Positions 1 through 5,325 of a DNA stretch of 10,250 nt are shown one piece after another (the first letter of the stretch is position 1; each line of letters opens with the position of its first letter). A model generated the notes under the pieces. The model was not told the origin of the DNA and did no database searches. It worked only from the letters and a program-made list of their open reading frames with translations. The stretch lies in assembly GCA_017161665.1 (NCBI GenBank), contig JADFCT010000105.1:1-10250 (forward strand), read 5' to 3'. Origin of the DNA: Candidatus Sumerlaeota bacterium (lineage in GTDB: Bacteria; Sumerlaeota; Sumerlaeia; JADFCT01). A program made the position numbers and the translations under genes.

Positions 1-534
1 AGTCAGATCAACGGGGGCCTTGGCGCTACGGATGTCTTCGGCTGTGTCCGAATCATCCACACCCGTGACTCGGACCTGGATGGGGGCCGTTTGGACCACG
101 CCCGTCGTCTGTCCGTCTCCGTCGCGCCAGTCGATCGGCAGAGAAGGGATTTCCAGGTCTCCCGTGTCATAGGCCGTCATCTCGAAGCGATGGACCTGCT
201 GGCGTCGTCCGTCGCCCGTGTCTTCGGGTTGGCCGGTATTGGCGTTAACAATTTCGAAATCGCCCAGCGCCCGGCCCGGCTCGACAACGGGCGCGGGATA
301 GTCGACGGGCCAGGTCAACGTCAGTTCATAGGATAACAAGTCGCCGATTTTGATCTGGCTGGGATTGACCGAAGCGGTCACGGACACGGGCGATTCGGCA
401 GCCCGGACCAAACCGGTGGGCGCTAACCCCGCCATGACACCAACCAGAATCAGGGTCGCGATGGGGTGGGCGCGGCGGGCGTGGGTGTTCTCATTTGAGG
501 CGCATCGCAGAATCATTGCGTGTTCAGACTCCAT
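1..534 (-). CDS. BatD-like exported protein of a MoxR/DUF58 operon (N-terminal 178 residues, 3' end outside window)
   Basis: The reading frame is open from an ATG at 534 to the left edge, so the C-terminal part is missing. It starts 8 bases after the DUF58 stop codon and so belongs to the same operon. Residues 25-37 are hydrophobic and are followed by an Ala-rich site near 45-47 (VRAAES), which looks like a signal peptide after a long polar N-region. An in-frame ATG at codon 7 could be the true start. From about residue 49 the chain is beta-rich and resembles the BatD N-terminal region: a VSVTASVNPSQIKIGD stretch, then G-D-L-E-I-P-S-L-P, then D-I-R-S-A-K-A-P-V-D. In known loci such proteins sit in or across the cytoplasmic membrane, next to vWA and TPR proteins. 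The family call rests on these patterns and on the neighbours. No catalytic residues are expected, and the exact role is unknown. Confidence 0.68.
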   Translation of the reverse strand, partial: MESEHAMILRCASNENTHARRAHPIATLILVGVMAGLAPTGLVRAAESPVSVTASVNPSQIKIGDLLSYELTLTWPVDYPAPVVEPGRALGDFEIVNANTGQPEDTGDGRRQQVHRFEMTAYDTGDLEIPSLPIDWRDGDGQTTGVVQTAPIQVRVTGVDDSDTAEDIRSAKAPVDLT

Positions 535-542
535 GGATTGTC

Positions 543-1421
543 TCAATATCGTTTGGCCCGTTGCCGAAAAAACGACACCAGCGGTTCGATGTAGTTTTCG
601 CCCGTGCGAATGGGCACAAAATCGGTCTTCAGGGACCGAAACATCTTGATCATCTCCGCATCAGCGTCCCGGGCGCTTTGCGCCACGGGGGCGCGGGCGC
701 CGCGATGGGACGTGTCCACCAGGACCATTTCGCCGGTTTCGGCATCCTGAAATTCCACCAGCCCCACGCCGGGCATCTCTTCGGTTTCCGTGGGGTCATC
801 AATCTTGACCGCCACCAGGTCATGACGCCGCGAGGCGATGGATAGGGACTCTCGGTAGCCCGTGTCATGGAAATCAGAGATCAGAAATGTGACGGCCCGG
901 CGGGTGGTGACTTTGGCCAGGTATTCCAGCGCCCCGCGAATATGGGTCCCCTTGTTTTGCGCGCGGAAGCACAACAGTTCGCGAATCAGGCGCAGGACGT
1001 GTTTGCGGCCCTTTTGCGGCGGAATATATTTTTCCACCGTATCGGTGAACAGGATCAGCCCCACGCGGTCGTTGTTCTTGATGGCCGAAAACGCCAGAAT
1101 GGCGCACAGGCGCAGGGCGATTTCACTCTTCATATGATCCGCAGCGCCATACTCAAGGGACATGCTGGCGTCCACCATGAGCATGACGGTCAGTTCCCGC
1201 TCCTCGACATATCGCTTCACATGAGGGGAGCCGGCGCGGGCGGTCACGTTCCAGTCGATCGTGCGGATATCGTCGCCGGGCGTGTATTCGCGCACCTCGT
1301 CGAATTCCATGCCCCGGCCTTTGAAGACGCTGTGATACTCGCCCGCCATGACGTCGTTGACCATGCGGGACGTGACGATCTCGATGCGCCGAACCTGTTT
1401 GATGATTTCTTTGGTCTCCAT
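543..1421 (-). CDS. DUF58 family protein with von Willebrand A-like domain
   Basis: A 292-residue DUF58 protein, encoded between moxR and the BatD-like gene. The diagnostic DUF58 stretch is at residues 44-61 (REYTPGDDIRTIDWNVTA), followed by V-K-R-Y-V-E-E-R-E-L. A vWA-like core follows. Its MIDAS-type motif D-A-S-M-S is at 84-88, with a likely third metal ligand at Thr159 (NKGTH) and the L-I-S-D-F strand at 180-184. No transmembrane segment is visible, so this is the short cytosolic form of the family. The start ATG at 1421 has AAGGA at 1425-1429, 3 bases upstream. The gap to the moxR stop is 23 bases, which implies co-transcription. In the family, DUF58 proteins are thought to be partners or clients of MoxR ATPases; the target here is unknown. 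Confidence 0.96.
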   Translation of the reverse strand: METKEIIKQVRRIEIVTSRMVNDVMAGEYHSVFKGRGMEFDEVREYTPGDDIRTIDWNVTARAGSPHVKRYVEERELTVMLMVDASMSLEYGAADHMKSEIALRLCAILAFSAIKNNDRVGLILFTDTVEKYIPPQKGRKHVLRLIRELLCFRAQNKGTHIRGALEYLAKVTTRRAVTFLISDFHDTGYRESLSIASRRHDLVAVKIDDPTETEEMPGVGLVEFQDAETGEMVLVDTSHRGARAPVAQSARDADAEMIKMFRSLKTDFVPIRTGENYIEPLVSFFRQRAKRY

Positions 1422-1444
1422 AATTCCTTACCTGAATCAGCGCT

Positions 1445-2428
1445 TTATGGCACCTCGACTTCGTCGAAGATTTTTTTGACAATGTCCTCGGGGACCATTT
1501 CCTCGGCTTCGGCTTCATAGGTGATGATGACGCGGTGTCGCAGGACATCCTGTCCGATGGCCTTGACGTCGTCGGGAATGACATGGCCGCGATGATTCAA
1601 GAAGGCGTGCGCCCGGGCCGCTTTGGCCAGATAGATGGTCGCGCGCGGGGAGGCGCCGTACTCGATATAATCCTTGAGCGAAAGGCCATACTGCTCGGGA
1701 TAGCGCGTGGCAAAGACCAGGTTGACAATGTAGTCTTTGATTTTGTCATCAATATAGATGGCGTCCACCGTCTGTCGCGCCCGGATAATATCGTCGGGCC
1801 CGATCACCTGGGAGACTGTCGGCGGCTCGCCGGCGCCCATGAGATCCAGGATCTGGCGTTCTTCTTTCTTATCCGGATAGTTGATTCGGAGTTTGAGCAT
1901 GAATCGGTCCACCTGCGCTTCGGGCAGGGGATAGGTGCCTTCTTGCTCAATCGGATTCTGTGTGGCCATGACCAGGAACGGCGACGGCAGCCGTTCCGTG
2001 TCATCGCCGATGGTGACCTGTCGTTCCTGCATGGCTTCGAGCAGGGCGCTCTGGACTTTGGCCGGGGCGCGGTTGATTTCATCGGCCAGAATGATGTTCG
2101 CGAAGATGGGTCCTTTCCGGGGCCGGAAGACGCCTTCCTTTTGGTCGTAGATCATCGTTCCGATGAGGTCCGCGGGCAGGAGGTCGGGCGTGAACTGGAT
2201 GCGCTGAAAATGCGCATCAATACATTGGGCCAGCGTGTTGACCGTGAGCGTTTTGGCCAGACCGGGGACCCCTTCGAGGAGAATGTGTCCGTCGGCGAGG
2301 AGGCCGATCAGCAGCCGTTGCACCATGTACTGCTGGCCGACAATCACCTTGGACAACTCATCGGTCAGGGTATCGACAAAGCGGCTTTGCTCGCGGACTT
2401 GTTCGTTGATGGTGGCAATGTCGGTCAT
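1445..2428 (-). CDS. moxR: MoxR-type AAA+ ATPase
   Basis: A 327-residue AAA+ ATPase of the MoxR (AAA_3) family, full length for the family. Walker A is GVPGLAKT at 53-60 (Lys59). Walker B is IILADEINR at 112-120 (Asp116, Glu117). Sensor 1 is T-Q-N at 156-158, and the E-A-Q-V-D-R-F motif with the likely arginine finger is at 170-176. The C-terminal lid carries G-A-S-P-R-A at 258-263, with the sensor-2 Arg262. MoxR proteins use ATP to remodel or insert partners, often vWA-domain proteins, and here the next two genes are such partners. The start ATG at 2428 has a GAGG at 2440-2443, 11 bases upstream, which is slightly long spacing. It is the first gene of the operon; its promoter must lie in the repeat-rich region to the right, but I see no convincing -35/-10 pair. 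Confidence 0.97.
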   Translation of the reverse strand: MTDIATINEQVREQSRFVDTLTDELSKVIVGQQYMVQRLLIGLLADGHILLEGVPGLAKTLTVNTLAQCIDAHFQRIQFTPDLLPADLIGTMIYDQKEGVFRPRKGPIFANIILADEINRAPAKVQSALLEAMQERQVTIGDDTERLPSPFLVMATQNPIEQEGTYPLPEAQVDRFMLKLRINYPDKKEERQILDLMGAGEPPTVSQVIGPDDIIRARQTVDAIYIDDKIKDYIVNLVFATRYPEQYGLSLKDYIEYGASPRATIYLAKAARAHAFLNHRGHVIPDDVKAIGQDVLRHRVIITYEAEAEEMVPEDIVKKIFDEVEVP

Positions 2429-2464
2429 TGTGTCGCAAACCTCGTTCGAAAATTTAGAGTCGCA

Positions 2465-2478
2465 GACGGATCGCCGTC
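2465..2478. repeat. Small hairpin GACGG-ATCG-CCGTC
   Basis: A perfect 5-bp stem with a 4-base loop, 37 bases upstream of the moxR start and probably inside its promoter or leader region. It is too short to call an operator; it is recorded as a visible palindrome only. Confidence 0.4.
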
Positions 2479-2491
2479 GGCGCCGTCACGC

Positions 2492-2515
2492 TTTTTGCGC
2501 GCTGCGCGGCAAAAA
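2492..2515. repeat. Inverted repeat TTTTTGC / GCAAAAA
   Basis: A perfect 7-bp inverted repeat around a GC-rich 10-base centre. The T-tract is on the 5' arm on both strands, so it does not have the layout of an intrinsic terminator. It lies about 65-85 bases upstream of moxR. Confidence 0.45.
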
Positions 2516-2547
2516 TCGCGCCGGCGCCTCAGTCGCCTGTTCTCTGA

Positions 2548-2585
2548 CCCAGGGCTCCGCTCCCTATCGGTCGCTCCACCCTGGG
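2548..2585. repeat. Hairpin-forming repeat, arms CCCAGGG / CCCTGGG
   Basis: Perfect 7-bp inverted arms at 2548-2554 and 2579-2585 flank a 24-base loop. It is followed 10 bases later by a second hairpin (2596-2618). I associate the text 'acccagggct...ccctgggctatta' with dispersed intergenic repeats of PVC-type genomes, but that is from memory and cannot be tested within one window. Confidence 0.5.
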
Positions 2586-2595
2586 CTATTATGTG

Positions 2596-2618
2596 CCGCC
2601 ACCTTCGGGGCTTGGCGG
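2596..2618. repeat. Hairpin CCGCCA...TGGCGG with TTCG loop
   Basis: The outer 6-bp stem CCGCCA/TGGCGG (2596-2601 and 2613-2618) encloses CC-TTCG-GG, a stable UUCG-type tetraloop, with a GCT bulge on the 3' side. It sits directly after the CCCAGGG/CCCTGGG hairpin, and the two together look like one REP-like composite element. No T-tract follows on either strand, so a terminator is unlikely. Confidence 0.5.
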
Positions 2619-2656
2619 ATGTTCGGCTCTTGGGACAAGGGTCTTATCGGATAGCG

Positions 2657-2779
2657 GCGCCGCGCCCCAGCGTGCTTTGCGTCATCGCGCCTTGGCGCCT
2701 TGGCGTTTGAAAAAGCAGCCATCGCGCCGCGTCCCACAGTTCTTTGCGTCTTTGCGCCTTGGCGTTTAGCGCAACCATC
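2657..2779 (+). repeat. Adjacent direct repeats, CTTTGCGTC...GCGCCTTGGCG family
   Basis: Two directly adjacent copies: 2657-2723 (67 bases) and 2724-2779 (56 bases). Both begin GCGCCGCG, share CTTTGCGTC and GCGCCTTGGCG in the middle, then TTT, and end in a GCAnCCATC sequence. Copy 1 carries an extra CCTTGGCG, itself a tandem duplication inside the unit, which accounts for 8 of the 11 bases of length difference. This core resembles a dispersed intergenic repeat I know from many environmental bacterial genomes, where it is often mis-called as protein fragments such as 'LCVFAPWRL'. Its function is unknown. Confidence 0.75.
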
Positions 2780-2858
2780 TTCTTTTCCTTCTATTCTTCT
2801 TGGTTCAAAAAAAGATGCCACCGCGCCGGCGCCCCAACGCCATTTTCATCATTTGTTG

Positions 2859-2876
2859 TGTCCATTTTTATGGACA
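2859..2876. repeat. Perfect hairpin TGTCCAT-TTTT-ATGGACA
   Basis: A 7-bp perfect stem with a TTTT loop in the AT-rich half of the intergenic region, about 190 bases upstream of pgeF. No T-tract follows on either strand. It could be a regulator-binding palindrome or part of the repeat cluster; nothing in the sequence decides this. Confidence 0.45.
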
Positions 2877-2883
2877 TGGGGAA

Positions 2884-2925
2884 CTCTGTGGTAAAATCTT
2901 TTTTCAGCACAGAGGACACCGAGTC
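2884..2925. repeat. CACAGAGGACACCGAG-type repeat with inverted arm CTCTGTG
   Basis: CTCTGTG at 2884-2890 and CACAGAG at 2908-2914 are perfect inverted arms with a 17-base AT-rich spacer containing a run of six T. The right arm continues as GACACCGAG. The 'cacagaggacac-gag' text is another widespread intergenic repeat type that gives rise to spurious 'TEDTES' peptides. Recognition as a dispersed family is from memory; the inverted repeat itself is seen directly. Confidence 0.6.
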
Positions 2926-2975
2926 AAAAAAGGGGAAATATATTTTCCGAGAGCCTAAGTCTCTGGCAGGGGGGT

Positions 2976-2996
2976 CTGGGGGACAGCGTCCCCCAG
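2976..2996. repeat. Strong hairpin CTGGGGGAC-AGC-GTCCCCCAG
   Basis: A perfect 9-bp GC-rich stem with a 3-base loop, 67 bases before the pgeF start codon. It is the most stable hairpin in the intergenic region. No T-run follows on either strand, so it is not a canonical intrinsic terminator. If the pgeF promoter lies upstream, the hairpin would be in the 5' leader; otherwise it is a REP-like insertion just upstream of the promoter. Confidence 0.6.
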
Positions 2997-3063
2997 CAGT
3001 CGTTCTTTGGTTATTCATGATATTCGCGTAACGAATCTCCATTCTATTTTGAGAATAAATGCA

Positions 3064-3813
3064 ATGAACACACACCGATATGAACTTATGAACGCCGGCG
3101 TGCTGGCGGATTTGGACTGGCTGGCCTGCGATCTGGTCGTGGCGGACCGGGCGGACTGGAACGCGGCGCCGGCGGCGGCGTTGCGATCCCATGCCGAAGC
3201 GCTGGGATTGGCTGGGGGCGATTCCTTCCGAACCGTTCGCGCCAACCAAACCCATGGCGACGCCGTCGCCGTGCTGACAGCGGATCACGCCCTGCTGGCG
3301 CGGACCGATTGGGCCGACCTCCTCCTGCCGCGCACGGACGCCATGATCCTGTGCGTTCCTTATCGCCTCGGCGCCGTGGTGACGGCGGACTGTGTGCCGA
3401 TCCTTGTGGCGGACACACGCCACCAATGGGTGGCGCTGGTTCATGCCGGATGGCGCGGCACGCTGGCGCGTATCCTTCAGAAAACCATTCGGCGCATGAT
3501 GGTCCTGGGAAGTGACGCCAAAGAGTTACGCGTCTGGATCGGACCGTGCATTTGCCAGAACCATTATGAAGTCGATACCGAACTGGCCGCCCGATTCGCG
3601 CGGGAGTTTCCCGAAACGCCAGAGGCCGTTTATGGTCGGTTGTTAAATTTGACCGCCATCAATAGCGCCCAGGCTCGCGCCATGACCATCGCCGGCGAAC
3701 ACATCGCCGCCGCGAATCATTGCGTCTTTGAAGACCATCCATTCCCCTCCTACCGCCGCGACGGACATCAAGCGGGCCGCATCCTGACGCGGGCTGTGAT
3801 TCGCAAAGGGTAA
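3064..3813 (+). CDS. pgeF: Peptidoglycan editing factor PgeF (YfiH/YlmD, LACC1 family)
   Basis: A 249-residue member of the Cu-oxidase_4/YfiH family, of typical length. The three family metal/active-site residues are in place: His64 in Q-T-H-G, Cys110 in T-A-D-C-V-P-I-L and His127 in H-A-G-W-R-G-T. Other family marks are D-A-M-I at 92-95, W-I-G-P-C-I at 158-163 with Y-E-V-D following, and the C-terminal S-Y-R-R-D-G-H-Q-A-G-R at 229-239. Homologues cleave mis-made UDP-MurNAc-L-Ser precursors or act as purine nucleoside phosphorylase/adenosine deaminase in the cytoplasm; which activity applies here cannot be told. ATG 3064 fits the family N-terminus, with a weak GAG 10 bases upstream. A TTG at 3007 would extend the frame into AT-rich intergenic sequence and is less likely. 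It is monocistronic, divergent from moxR and convergent with the sulfatase gene. Confidence 0.95.
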   Translation: MNTHRYELMNAGVLADLDWLACDLVVADRADWNAAPAAALRSHAEALGLAGGDSFRTVRANQTHGDAVAVLTADHALLARTDWADLLLPRTDAMILCVPYRLGAVVTADCVPILVADTRHQWVALVHAGWRGTLARILQKTIRRMMVLGSDAKELRVWIGPCICQNHYEVDTELAARFAREFPETPEAVYGRLLNLTAINSAQARAMTIAGEHIAAANHCVFEDHPFPSYRRDGHQAGRILTRAVIRKG

Positions 3814-3887
3814 ATCTTCGGTTCCGAATCCGGACGAGCCAGCGCCATTCATGCTTTCCCGGCGCCCCGCCACACCCGAGAAACGAG
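3814..3887. other. Convergent gap between pgeF and the sulfatase gene
   Basis: The 74 bases between the two converging stop codons hold only a weak hairpin (TTCGG-TT-CCGAA) right after the pgeF stop, with no T-run. I see no convincing intrinsic terminator for either gene. Confidence 0.6.
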
Positions 3888-5309
3888 TCAGCCTGACGGT
3901 GGCAGTTGCCACGCCGCCGACGGCGTTCGCGCCTTCTTTAATAGCGCTCGCGCCTGGGCGACGCGGTCCGGATAGGTGTCGGCGAGATTGTGGGTCTCGC
4001 CAATGTCCTCCCGTAAATGATAGAGTTCCATCGTATCGGTTTCGATGAAATAAATCGCCTTCCAGTCGTCGGGGAACAGAAGGGCCTGTTTGGGTCCGCG
4101 CTCGAAGAACTCCCAATACAAGTAGTCCGGCTTGGGCTGATCCTTGCCCAGCAGGGTGGGGAGAAATGAGATTCCGTCGATATTCGGGGGCGGCTGGGCG
4201 CCGGCCACCTCGCAGGCCGTGGGGAGGAAATCCCAGAAGGCGGAGTGATGGTCACTCGCGGACCCGGGCGCGATCCGGCCCGGCCAGCGGGCGAGGGTGG
4301 GCACGCGGATGCCCCCCTCGTACAGGTCCCGTTTGATGCCGCGCAGGGGGCCGTTGGAATCGAAGAAATCCGGCAAGGCCCCGCCTTCCTGGTGCGGGCC
4401 GTTGTCGCTGGTAAAGAGGACAAGCGTGTCCTGGTCGATGCCTTTCTCCTTCAACAAATCGAGCAGACGGCCCACGTCACGGTCCAGGCGGGTAATCATG
4501 GCGGCGTGGGCTTTTTGCGCATCGGGCCAGTCTTTATCTTTATAGATCCCCAGATCGGGAACCTCCATGCCATGGGGGCCAGCCAAGGCGCCTTCGTTGT
4601 TGGCATGGGGCAGGGTCACGGCCAGGTACAGGAAGAAGGGATGGCGCGTAGCGGCCTGTTTGCCAACGAATTGCAGCGCTTCCTCGACGATGCGGTCATG
4701 GGAATAGACCACCCGTTTGGTCGCCGCGCTTCCGACGCCCGCCGCATAGCCCTTTTGCGCATAGACGACTTCATTGGGGAGTTCCACTTTCGTGTCGTTC
4801 CGCCAAAGGAAGGGGGGATAGTAATTGTGAGCGCGAACCTGGTTGAGATAACCGAAAAAATGATCAAAGCCCTGTCGATTGGGGACGCCCGTGGAGCCGG
4901 CCTCACCCAGACCCCATTTGCCGGTCAGCGCCGTGGCGTAGCCGGCGTCGCGAAGCAGGGTGGCCACTGTCACATCGTCGGCTTGCAGGGGAACCACGCC
5001 GTTGCCACGAATGCGGGCGTGGCCGGTGTGAAGCCCCGTCATGAGACAGCATCGCGAAGGCGCGCACACCGTGGAGCCGGAATAATGGCGTGTCAGTTTC
5101 ATCCCTTCGGCGGCCATCTGATCCAGGCGTGGTGTCCGGATCTGTTTTTGTCCAAAGCACCCCAGGTCGCCATATCCCAGGTCATCGGCCAGGATCAGAA
5201 TGATATTGGGCTGGCGCGGCGGGGCGGCCGAAACCCGCCCCCCCTGCGCGAAAGCCAAGGCTCCGGCCACTCCGCCGATTTGCTTGATGAAATCCCGTCG
5301 GTTTCTCAT
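3888..5309 (-). CDS. Tat-exported arylsulfatase, type I (formylglycine-dependent)
   Basis: A 473-residue S1-family sulfatase hydrolysing sulfate esters outside the cytoplasm. The N-terminus has a Tat motif (NRRDFIK, 3-9), a hydrophobic stretch and an Ala-rich cleavage site near 28-30. The formylglycine motif C-A-P-S-R is at 82-86 (Cys82 modified, Arg86). Metal ligands are likely Asp42-Asp43 (L-A-D-D-L-G-Y-G) and Asp302-Asn303 (T-S-D-N-G). Other active-site residues are likely Lys131 (G-K-W-G-L-G), His235 (L-P-H-A-N-N-E) and Lys326 (R-G-I-K-R-D-L-Y-E-G-G). The usual His of GKWH is Gly133, which I believe is normal for this subfamily. The frame stays open to 5744, but that part overlaps the upstream gene. 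ATG 5309 gives the Tat signal and has GGAG 8 bases upstream (5318-5321). It starts 16 bases after the protease stop. No maturation enzyme (FGE or anSME) is in the window. Confidence 0.95.
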   Translation of the reverse strand: MRNRRDFIKQIGGVAGALAFAQGGRVSAAPPRQPNIILILADDLGYGDLGCFGQKQIRTPRLDQMAAEGMKLTRHYSGSTVCAPSRCCLMTGLHTGHARIRGNGVVPLQADDVTVATLLRDAGYATALTGKWGLGEAGSTGVPNRQGFDHFFGYLNQVRAHNYYPPFLWRNDTKVELPNEVVYAQKGYAAGVGSAATKRVVYSHDRIVEEALQFVGKQAATRHPFFLYLAVTLPHANNEGALAGPHGMEVPDLGIYKDKDWPDAQKAHAAMITRLDRDVGRLLDLLKEKGIDQDTLVLFTSDNGPHQEGGALPDFFDSNGPLRGIKRDLYEGGIRVPTLARWPGRIAPGSASDHHSAFWDFLPTACEVAGAQPPPNIDGISFLPTLLGKDQPKPDYLYWEFFERGPKQALLFPDDWKAIYFIETDTMELYHLREDIGETHNLADTYPDRVAQARALLKKARTPSAAWQLPPSG

Positions 5310-5317
5310 GGCTCTCT

Positions 5318-5321
5318 CTCC
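5318..5321 (-). promoter_or_regulatory. Ribosome binding site of the sulfatase gene
   Basis: GGAG on the minus strand, 8 bases from ATG 5309 and lying within the 16-base gap after the upstream stop (5326-5328). It decides the start codon and points to translation from a shared mRNA. Confidence 0.7.
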
Positions 5322-5325
5322 GGTC

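Larger units (their letters stand above)
2429..3063. other. Gene-free, repeat-rich divergent intergenic region
   Basis: About 635 bases between the divergent moxR and pgeF starts. Short open frames exist on both strands, but their products are translations of the repeats (for example AKRQGAKTQR and STEDTESKKG) and have no domain-like features. The region holds an adjacent pair of direct repeats (2657-2779), hairpins at 2465-2478, 2548-2585, 2596-2618, 2859-2876 and 2976-2996, inverted repeats at 2492-2515 and 2884-2914, and a clearly more AT-rich right half from about 2770 on. Both promoters must be here, yet no strong promoter motif stands out by eye. Confidence 0.8.

Noticed and set aside
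2492..2515. TTTTTGC...GCAAAAA as an intrinsic terminator
   Set aside because: On either strand the T-run is in the 5' arm and the 3' arm ends in A, so no U-tract follows the hairpin, and no gene ends nearby.
1535..2710. A 391-codon open frame on the plus strand opposite moxR
   Set aside because: It is antisense to a textbook MoxR protein with all AAA+ motifs. The product is low-information and its end runs into the repeat region.
2564..3031. Small ORFs in the intergenic region (minus 2564-2821, plus 2744-3031)
   Set aside because: Their peptides (AKRQGAKTQR, AKAPRRDDAKHA, STEDTESKKGK) are translations of dispersed repeats, a known source of false gene calls, and they lack RBS support and domain features.
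2429..3063. CRISPR array, tRNA or insertion sequence in the gene-free region
   Set aside because: The repeats differ in sequence, number only two in tandem and have no spacers of regular length. No cloverleaf or transposase remnant or terminal inverted repeat pair could be found by eye.
3064..3813. Annotation of pgeF as a multicopper oxidase or laccase
   Set aside because: The 'laccase domain' name is historical. The His-Cys-His pattern and length are those of YfiH/YlmD/LACC1 proteins, which are not classic multicopper oxidases.
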